Source of the DNA: a virus
Strand: one strand, 5' to 3'
IMG/VR virus record: IMGVR_UViG_3300032174_000006
Location: 1-62,842 of that record
Length of the DNA: 62,842 nt
A model generated the notes under the pieces. It made no database searches and was not told the DNA's origin. It saw only the letters and a program-made list of their open reading frames with translations. Positions within the stretch are counted from its first letter, which is position 1; every line of letters begins with the position of its first letter. Below, piece after piece: positions 58,465-62,842 of this stretch. The position numbers and the translations under genes are program-made.

Positions 58465-58805
58465 TTTTTCCTCTTCCTTTTTCCTTTGACCCGCCCAATC
58501 CTACACCTTCGCCGCTCGATTGCAAGGCACAGGGCGCGGTCGAATTCGGTCCCGGATTGTAAAGGGGAATCCAGATCGCTACGGGTGATCGAGCGCCAAT
58601 CGAGATTCGCGGATAATAGCGTGGCCATGCGGCGTTTGTAGGCGTGGTGGAGATTACAGAACGCGTCCGCCGGATCGTCTTCCCGCTTCGCTGCGAGAAG
58701 GCATTGCGGGGACCAGAATTCGTCCCAGCGGAGTTTGATCGTCGCGAGCTTCTTCGGCTGGCGCGCGAGGGGCATGGCGTGGGCGTAGCCGATTCCTTCG
58801 CTCAT
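58461..58805 (-). CDS. Basic hypothetical protein (114 aa)
   Basis: Rich in Arg and Lys with a strongly basic end (GRVKGKRKRKK). Contains several Trp/Cys residues. It overlaps both neighbours by four bases. Possibly nucleic-acid binding; no family. Confidence 0.65.
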   Translation of the reverse strand: MSEGIGYAHAMPLARQPKKLATIKLRWDEFWSPQCLLAAKREDDPADAFCNLHHAYKRRMATLLSANLDWRSITRSDLDSPLQSGTEFDRALCLAIERRRCRIGRVKGKRKRKK

Positions 58806-58984
58806 CCCTTTACCTCAACATACTGCTCCTTAAAGAAAATAGTGAGCATATCTCCCTTATGATTCCCCTTTAGGTCAAAGAGCATAGTCAGTTCAGGAAT
58901 CAAAGGATGATCCATGGCGAATCCCACGGCGTTCGTGTTCACACGATGATACATTTTCAATCGTCGCGTCGTGTCGTCGGCCAT
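58802..58984 (-). CDS. Small hypothetical protein (60 aa)
   Basis: ATG 58984; its first 28 bases lie inside the gene upstream. Contains FAMDHPLIPELTMLFDLKGN and a beta end. It follows the style of small conserved phage proteins; function unknown. Confidence 0.6.
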   Translation of the reverse strand: MADDTTRRLKMYHRVNTNAVGFAMDHPLIPELTMLFDLKGNHKGDMLTIFFKEQYVEVKG

Positions 58985-59844
58985 GCTTCCTCCTGCGATT
59001 TCGCGAGTTCTTCCATCTCTGCTTGGGTGCGCGGCTGGCCCACTTCTTCCGGTGATACTTCTTCCACACTCGTTATTTCCGCGGGCTCGGTGTGGTCCCC
59101 CGCTGGTGCTGATTCCCTGGGCATATATCCAGAGTCAGAAGGAACCTCCTCCTCTGTCACGATTGATGTCTCCGGATCATGCGACGTCACCGTTTCCGGC
59201 TGCGGCTCGTCCACATTTCCTCGCAGATACGCGGACAGGGAGCCGGACCATTCGGGATCGGGCGGCGGCGCGAGCGATGGGATATCCTGCGCCAGCGGCT
59301 GCGGCGATGGGAGTCCCGTGTCAGGCGGCGGCGGGATCGCGATCGGCCCGGACGCGCGGATTTCTTCCAGCATGATTTCAAGCGGCGAGCGGGAATCCTT
59401 CGATTTCTGCGCGAGTTCGGCCTTGCGCGCGCGGAGGATCGGCCGAGGAGGATGCTTACGGGATTGCCGCCGGCCGCGCCAGTAGGCCGGTTCCGGATCG
59501 CCTGGCTTGCGGGAATTCTTAGTCGGCGGCTTATCCCAGGCGGTGGACGCGCAGCGGGCGCAGCATTTCGGCCGACGGGTAGGGTCATTCGGCCACCAGT
59601 CGTATCCGCAACGCAGACAAGTTACATTTTCCATCAAATTTCGCAGGGATCCATCCCCGGCGAGCGTGCGCAATTCCTTCCGCAACTCCTTCATTTGCAC
59701 CACGATATCGTTGATCCGCGCGAGGCGTTCGGCGATGATGAGATCGCGGGTGAGCGTCGCGCGGGATGGCTTGGGCGGATGCTGCTGCTCCTGTTCGCCC
59801 GCCTGATCGCTAGTAACGTCAATAGATTGTGTAGAATCGCTCAT
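58957..59844 (-). CDS. Zinc-finger, Pro/Glu-rich protein (295 aa)
   Basis: Residues 1-65 are helical. Residues 74-100 have CLRC, then CCARC, a zinc ribbon. The rest is disordered-looking and rich in Pro, Glu, Ser. The design, helix-zinc ribbon-disordered acidic tail, suits a regulator or scaffold-like adaptor. It overlaps the small first gene by four bases. Confidence 0.7.
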   Translation of the reverse strand: MSDSTQSIDVTSDQAGEQEQQHPPKPSRATLTRDLIIAERLARINDIVVQMKELRKELRTLAGDGSLRNLMENVTCLRCGYDWWPNDPTRRPKCCARCASTAWDKPPTKNSRKPGDPEPAYWRGRRQSRKHPPRPILRARKAELAQKSKDSRSPLEIMLEEIRASGPIAIPPPPDTGLPSPQPLAQDIPSLAPPPDPEWSGSLSAYLRGNVDEPQPETVTSHDPETSIVTEEEVPSDSGYMPRESAPAGDHTEPAEITSVEEVSPEEVGQPRTQAEMEELAKSQEEAWPTTRRDD

Positions 59845-60041
59845 TTAAACCCTACTCTGGCCTGCCATCCCGCGTAGCTCATCGTCGTGTTTAACTCAAA
59901 TCCGCTCATCATGATAAGCGTGGAACCGGTGGCGCCGTTGGGGATAAGCCGCTCCACGAGGTCGGAATTGACGAGATTCCGCTGGAGTATGGTCGCTTCA
60001 CCAGCGGGCCCAGAGATAATCTGCTCCACCTCTATCCACAT
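59841..60041 (-). CDS. First late gene, small protein (66 aa)
   Basis: ATG 60041 has no ribosome site and lies eight bases after a TATCCT -10 box, so the message is probably leaderless. The protein is mixed alpha/beta (GEATILQRNLVNSDLVERLI, then LIMMSGFELNTTMSYAG). Overlaps the next gene by ATGA. Function unknown. Confidence 0.6.
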   Translation of the reverse strand: MWIEVEQIISGPAGEATILQRNLVNSDLVERLIPNGATGSTLIMMSGFELNTTMSYAGWQARVGFK

Positions 60042-60048
60042 GCGGCGG

Positions 60049-60078
60049 AGGATAGCATGGGGTATAGGACACTGTCAA
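60049..60078 (-). promoter_or_regulatory. Late promoter (minus strand)
   Basis: On the minus strand TTGACA (60078-60073), an 18-base spacer and TATCCT (60054-60049). It points to the late block. The CAGTG core overlaps the -35. Probably opened or helped by a phage factor because the -10 box is weak. Confidence 0.5.
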
Positions 60079-60083
60079 TCACA
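60070..60083. repeat. 14-bp repeat CACTGTCAATCACA, copy 1
   Basis: Exact match to 61253-61266. In the reverse direction it contains TTGACAGTG, overlapping the late promoter -35 box. A shorter form, CACTGTCAA, occurs at 2834-2842. Likely a regulatory site. Confidence 0.55.
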
Positions 60084-60118
60084 TTCCACCTTATACATAA
60101 TTTCCTTGCTATCATACT

Positions 60119-60124
60119 TATAAT
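60119..60124 (+). promoter_or_regulatory. Plus-strand -10 box for methyltransferase
   Basis: TATAAT at 60119-60124 in an AT-rich segment, without a good -35 box at the right distance. It is 19 bases before ATG 60144. An ATG overlaps its last bases (60123) but gives only a seven-codon extension. Confidence 0.4.
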
Positions 60125-60143
60125 GTTATATATACACGCGATT

Positions 60144-60824
60144 ATGATTCCCAAACGTGTGCTGGATCTGTTCTGCGGCGCAGGCGGGGCGGCGATGGGG
60201 CTGCATCGCGCGTGGCCAGAGGCGGAGATTGTGGGGGTGGATATCAAGCCGCAGCCGAGGTATCCGTTTACGTTCATTCCGGCCGACGTAATGACGTTTC
60301 TAGGGTGGGCGGAACTTGGAACGTTTGATTTTATTTGGGCGAGCCCTCCATGCCAATGTTACACGGCCCTCCGCAGCGTTTTCGATTCCACCAAATATGC
60401 CGATCTCGTGGCTCCCGTGCGCGATAAATTAGACTCCTGGAAAGTTCCCTATGTGATTGAGAATGTCGTCGGCGCGCCGCTCCGGCGTGATTTGATGCTA
60501 TGCGCGGCTCCATTTGGATTGCGCTCTTACCGCCACCGTATCTTCGAGGCGACTTTTCCTATAATTCAGCCGGAACACCCTAAGCATGTCGTGCGCGTGA
60601 ATCGACGTAAGAAAAATCGTCGAGGCCATTGGGACGCGGGAGGATTCGTTACCGTTGTGGGCGATATCGGTAGTTATGTCGGTCCTAAAGCGATGGGAAT
60701 CGACTGGATGACCGGGAACGAATTGTCGCAGGCGATTCCACCTGCCTATTCAGAATACATCGCCAATCAATTCACCCTCGCCGACATCGCCGCGACTGAA
60801 AATAAAAATGAAAAATTCACGTAA
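60144..60824 (+). CDS. DNA cytosine-5 methyltransferase (226 aa)
   Basis: From ATG 60144: motif I VLDLFCGAGGAAMGL, motif II VGVDIKPQ, motif IV SPPCQCYT with catalytic Cys, motif VI IENVVGA. A short target region and motifs IX/X follow (ELSQAIPPAYSEYIANQF). Shorter than host enzymes, as in many phages. It may protect phage DNA from restriction. No cognate nuclease gene is seen. It has no ribosome site, so the message is probably near-leaderless. Confidence 0.88.
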   Translation: MIPKRVLDLFCGAGGAAMGLHRAWPEAEIVGVDIKPQPRYPFTFIPADVMTFLGWAELGTFDFIWASPPCQCYTALRSVFDSTKYADLVAPVRDKLDSWKVPYVIENVVGAPLRRDLMLCAAPFGLRSYRHRIFEATFPIIQPEHPKHVVRVNRRKKNRRGHWDAGGFVTVVGDIGSYVGPKAMGIDWMTGNELSQAIPPAYSEYIANQFTLADIAATENKNEKFT

Positions 60825-60831
60825 GGGTCAC

Positions 60832-61098
60832 ATGGAGATAGCGGACACGGCCCCGGCGTCCCCACCCCTACGCCGGACAACTCAGCCGGCCGCGGGCGCG
60901 ATGGCCATACACATTGATGTGATGGCTATCATCGTATGGTCGATGCGCGATGGCGAGCGTGCACAGATCCGCATGATGCGAGCGCGCGCGACGGTCGGCA
61001 GCATGGCCGGCATCGCGATCCGACTGACAAGCGACAGGCGTGAGACATCGCGCGCGGCGTCGGCGACATCACGCGAGACATCCCGAGCGCGAACATGA
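60832..61098 (+). CDS. Doubtful low-complexity ORF (88 aa)
   Basis: AAGG lies just before ATG 60832 and the frame is open to 61098. The translation is Ala/Arg/Met-rich with a repeated SRETSRA phrase and no domain. The DNA has many short repeats of AGACATC and GCGCG. I report it with low confidence. If not a gene, the 335 bases from 60825 to 61160 are GC-rich non-coding DNA. Confidence 0.25.
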   Translation: MEIADTAPASPPLRRTTQPAAGAMAIHIDVMAIIVWSMRDGERAQIRMMRARATVGSMAGIAIRLTSDRRETSRAASATSRETSRART

Positions 61099-61167
61099 CA
61101 GTCAACAGATCACGCGCGAGCTAACACCGTTGCACGTTCCCCCATCCGTCACATTTCCTCCCATATT

Positions 61168-61248
61168 GGGTAATTTCTATCCATCATCAAGATTTTAGAG
61201 TGATTTGGCATGTAACCTTTCTATCCATTTGGGGTAATTTCTATCCAT
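61168..61248. repeat. Iteron-like direct repeats
   Basis: GGGTAATTTCTATCCAT occurs exactly at 61168-61184 and 61232-61248. Its TTTCTATCCAT part occurs a third time at 61218-61228. All copies have the same direction. The region (61160-61320) is AT-rich and holds no gene, next to a promoter. This fits an origin or a multi-site operator. Confidence 0.5.
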
Positions 61249-61252
61249 TTCG

Positions 61253-61266
61253 CACTGTCAATCACA
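61253..61266. repeat. 14-bp repeat CACTGTCAATCACA, copy 2
   Basis: Second exact copy of the site at 60070-60083, directly after the iteron-like repeats and about 17 bases before the TTGACA of the promoter at 61283. Confidence 0.55.
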
Positions 61267-61282
61267 AACATTCATTTTTCTC

Positions 61283-61312
61283 TTGACAAGAGTTGTACTG
61301 TTTTGGTAATAT
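61283..61312 (+). promoter_or_regulatory. Sigma70 promoter for the small-gene operon
   Basis: TTGACA at 61283-61288, 18-base spacer, TAATAT at 61307-61312. It would drive 61336 onward, across the point where the circle closes, to 1636. The box pair resembles the 2887 promoter. Confidence 0.55.
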
Positions 61313-61335
61313 CGCGGTATTGGAGGATGGCTCAC

Positions 61336-61548
61336 ATGACACTCGCACAGAAGAATGCAGCGTTTGAGCAAGGATTTGCAAACGGACAGGCGGACAAGCG
61401 GATCGGGTATACGAGCAAGTACGCTACCCACTGCTACAGCTCCGAACCGGAATACTTACGGCACTACAGCCGAGGATACAAGCGCGGACAGGCCGCGCCG
61501 CTACAGCGAACATTTGAAGTGAATCCTAAGGCGATGGAAGCGCGATAG
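61336..61548 (+). CDS. Small hypothetical protein (70 aa)
   Basis: TGGAGG nine bases before ATG 61336 selects this start over ATG 61327. The protein is polar with repeated Gly-Tyr and His/Arg (FEQGFANGQADKRIGYTSKY; HYSRGYKRGQ). First gene after the promoter. A small domain of this type, G-x-x-D-x-x-x-G-Y, is common in phage early proteins; role unknown. Confidence 0.65.
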   Translation: MTLAQKNAAFEQGFANGQADKRIGYTSKYATHCYSSEPEYLRHYSRGYKRGQAAPLQRTFEVNPKAMEAR

Positions 61549-61557
61549 GGTATCCGT

Positions 61558-61583
61558 CCAGCGCATCCTCGATGGTGCGCTGG
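61558..61583 (+). other. Hairpin after first gene
   Basis: CCAGCGCA (61558-61565) pairs perfectly with TGCGCTGG (61576-61583), ten-base loop. No T-run follows. It may slow polymerase, protect the message end, or reduce read-through. Confidence 0.5.
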
Positions 61584-61616
61584 GCGATTTACCTTACTCA
61601 AACTGGAGGCAACACC

Positions 61617-61703
61617 ATGATGATTTATCTGATTTTCAGCATCCCGGCGGTGGCGATGGTGGCGGCGTTTGTGGTGGATTTTGTGCGCGCGGAGGGGGAA
61701 TAA
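61617..61703 (+). CDS. Micro membrane protein (28 aa)
   Basis: CTGGAGG lies eight bases before ATG 61617. One hydrophobic segment (LIFSIPAVAMVAAFVVDFV) and a short charged tail. The next gene starts two bases after its stop. Function unknown. Confidence 0.55.
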   Translation: MMIYLIFSIPAVAMVAAFVVDFVRAEGE

Positions 61704-61705
61704 CG

Positions 61706-61960
61706 ATGAGCAAGGAAACGTTTCTAGTCATTCCGCCGGAAACAGTTGATGACGCCGAGGTCAAGAGGATGTATCAATTCGCTCGGTCCTGCGAGTGCTG
61801 GCTCTGTGGCTATCACATGAGTATCCGCAAGTATGCGGACCACATGGAACGGCATCGCACGGAAAACTGGGTACCACGCGACCGTGCAGCAAGAAAGCGC
61901 GCGGAAGTGTTCGCCGAATGGCAGCAAACGGACGCCACACCGGAAGATTTTTTGGAATAG
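61706..61960 (+). CDS. C2H2 zinc-finger-like protein (84 aa)
   Basis: GGAGGGGG precedes ATG 61706. Residues 29-51 (CECWLCGYHMSIRKYADHMERH) hold a Cys pair and a His pair in C2H2 spacing. Such fingers are rare in bacterial genes but occur in phages and can bind DNA or proteins. The C-terminus is a charged helix. May be an early regulator. Confidence 0.7.
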   Translation: MSKETFLVIPPETVDDAEVKRMYQFARSCECWLCGYHMSIRKYADHMERHRTENWVPRDRAARKRAEVFAEWQQTDATPEDFLE

Positions 61961-62019
61961 CAAGGGTAATCGAGAGCACAATTCGACCGGACAGGTCGTT
62001 AAACACGGAGAGTGACACA

Positions 62020-62337
62020 ATGGTCAGCACAAACGACAAGCTGGAATTCGCGTTCGTCATGGCGAGACATTCGAGCATCTGCCTGCGCGACTGCAAACGA
62101 ATCCTGCGTTACGCTGCGACGATTCAACGTCTCGCGGAAACTGCCTGCAATCGGGAATTGACCAAACGGGAAATCCTTAAAGACGAAGCGATGATGGCGA
62201 GGATCATTGAAATCTGCGCGCCGAAGGATATCGAAGCGAAGTTTGGCGGCGATCCTCGCGGATGCGTGGTAAAACTCAAGGTTCCGGATGGTTACACAAA
62301 CGACTGGGGCCAAGAAGGGATATGCGTGCCGGCATGA
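62020..62337 (+). CDS. Conserved phage hypothetical protein (105 aa)
   Basis: CGGAGAG precedes ATG 62020. The end (DPRGCVVKLKVPDGYTNDWG, then QEGICVPA) is a conserved block of small early phage proteins, often after a helical region like the ILRYAATIQRLAETAC stretch here. Function unknown. Overlaps the lipoprotein gene by four bases. Confidence 0.75.
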   Translation: MVSTNDKLEFAFVMARHSSICLRDCKRILRYAATIQRLAETACNRELTKREILKDEAMMARIIEICAPKDIEAKFGGDPRGCVVKLKVPDGYTNDWGQEGICVPA

Positions 62338-62606
62338 GAATCGCACTCCTATTCGTTCTCACACTCTCCGGCTGCGCGATGCGCGTTCCGCATCTCAGCG
62401 TGGCGCATGCCCATGACTCATCCCCATCCGTGAAAGCATCCGCGGATGGGGAATCGGACGATGACGCGGATGCGGATTCAGACGACGATGATGATTCCGA
62501 TGTGGATTCGGATTCCGCACCAAGCGCGACGAAGGCGGATTTGCAACGCGCGATAAAAGACACGCTCACGAAATTGTATCAAATTCGAGCGAGTCAGCAC
62601 GATTGA
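62334..62606 (+). CDS. Acidic small lipoprotein (90 aa)
   Basis: ATG 62334 overlaps the previous TGA. The N-terminus (MRIALLFVLTLSGC) is a lipoprotein signal with Cys at 14. Residues 42-62 are almost only Asp, Ser and Ala (SDDDADADSDDDDDSDVDSD). A helix ends the protein. It would be anchored in the host membrane from early in infection, perhaps to block receptors or superinfecting phages; this is a guess. Confidence 0.68.
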   Translation: MRIALLFVLTLSGCAMRVPHLSVAHAHDSSPSVKASADGESDDDADADSDDDDDSDVDSDSAPSATKADLQRAIKDTLTKLYQIRASQHD

Positions 62607-62651
62607 GATAGGAATTGACATTCCCACGCCGGATTACCCTCCAGTTGCCGG

Positions 62652-62700
62652 CGCGGGATACGGGGCGCCCTCCCGCGATGCGGTAAAGCAGGGCGCCCTG
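62652..62700 (+). other. Paired palindromes before the first gene
   Basis: CGCGGGA/TCCCGCG (62652-62658 and 62671-62677) forms one stem. GGGCGCCCT occurs twice (62663-62671 and 62691-62699), and the second lies in a 12-bp perfect palindrome CAGGGCGCCCTG (62689-62700). Alternative pairings are possible. It lies just before the double AACTGGAGG ribosome sites of the gene at 24. Confidence 0.5.
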
Positions 62701-62715
62701 ATTATTAAACTGGAG

Positions 62716-62842
62716 GAATTCAACTGGAGGATACGAGAATGGCAAACGAAAAGAGAATCATCAACATTTTCATGGAAGGCGGGATCATTCAGGATATCCA
62801 ACAGATTCCCAGCGATGTCGAGATTCACGTCTACGATTACGA
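62716..62842. repeat. Terminal direct repeat (assembly closure), right copy
   Basis: Exact copy of bases 1-127. It contains the ribosome site and the first 35 codons of the gene at 24-212, cut by the window end. Joining the two copies gives a 62,715-bp circle and makes the genes at 61336-62606 run directly into those at 24-1636. Confidence 0.93.

Noticed and set aside
60144-60824. Complete restriction-modification system
   Set aside because: Only a methyltransferase is present; no adjacent restriction gene could be found.
1-62842. tRNA genes, CRISPR arrays and integrase or att sites
   Set aside because: I looked for T-loop-like GGTTCGA patterns, regular spaced repeats and recombinase motifs and found none convincing; a dedicated scan would be more sensitive.

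Overview
The window is one complete, apparently lytic tailed-phage genome, probably assembled from a metagenome. Its first and last 127 bases are identical (1-127 = 62716-62842). That is the signature of a circular contig closed at a k-mer overlap, so the unit genome is a 62,715-bp circle. I saw no integrase, partition, tRNA or CRISPR sequence. Lipoprotein signals (lipoboxes), Sec signal peptides and heptosyltransferase-like enzymes point to a Gram-negative host. The exact host cannot be read from the sequence. The virion set (portal, scaffold, capsid, tubular or stopper-type tail proteins, internal coiled-coil proteins, no long tape-measure gene) fits a podovirus-like particle.

Layout. (1) 61336 through the origin of numbering to 1636, plus strand: a chain of very small genes, many membrane-spanning, mostly coupled by ATGA overlaps. 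(2) 1671-2597, minus: a lone Cys-rich gene facing a 337-bp divergent control region (2598-2934). (3) 2935-17043, plus: the early/replication block. It holds an Fe-S RecB/Cas4-like nuclease, small coupled genes, a ribbon-helix-helix regulator with its own promoter, a RecA-fold ATPase, a probable ssDNA-binding-type protein, a PIF1/Dda-like helicase, and a 979-residue uracil-DNA glycosylase-DNA polymerase fusion. (4) 60041 down to 16973, minus: the late block, read from high to low coordinates. It runs terminase, portal, terminator, scaffold, capsid, neck, an eight-gene sugar-transferase/methyltransferase cassette, a secreted beta-helix protein, tail proteins, a second secreted beta-helix protein, internal virion proteins, then a second Fe-S nuclease, a LuxR-type regulator and a lysis/envelope cluster. 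(5) 60144-60824, plus: a DNA cytosine methyltransferase, followed by an AT-rich stretch with iteron-like repeats (61168-61248).

How it works together. A divergent promoter pair near 60050-60125 probably fires the late strand one way and the methyltransferase the other. Short AGTGTWAT-type sites recur at the 2.8-kb and 8.9-kb control regions, and a related CAGTG core lies at 60 kb and 61.2 kb, suggesting shared control. The polymerase keeps all three proofreading motifs and a family-4 glycosylase Fe-S centre, but has unusual residues in polymerase motifs A and B and a DnaJ-like zinc insertion.

The most unusual system is the cassette at 39025-45408. Three glycosyltransferase-like and five SAM-methyltransferase genes are chained by short overlaps, and the chain runs straight into a signal-peptide-bearing beta-helix protein gene. 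This suggests the phage builds or caps a methylated glycan and exports a polysaccharide-active protein during infection. Five free-standing HNH genes are scattered through the genome, next to or overlapping key genes.
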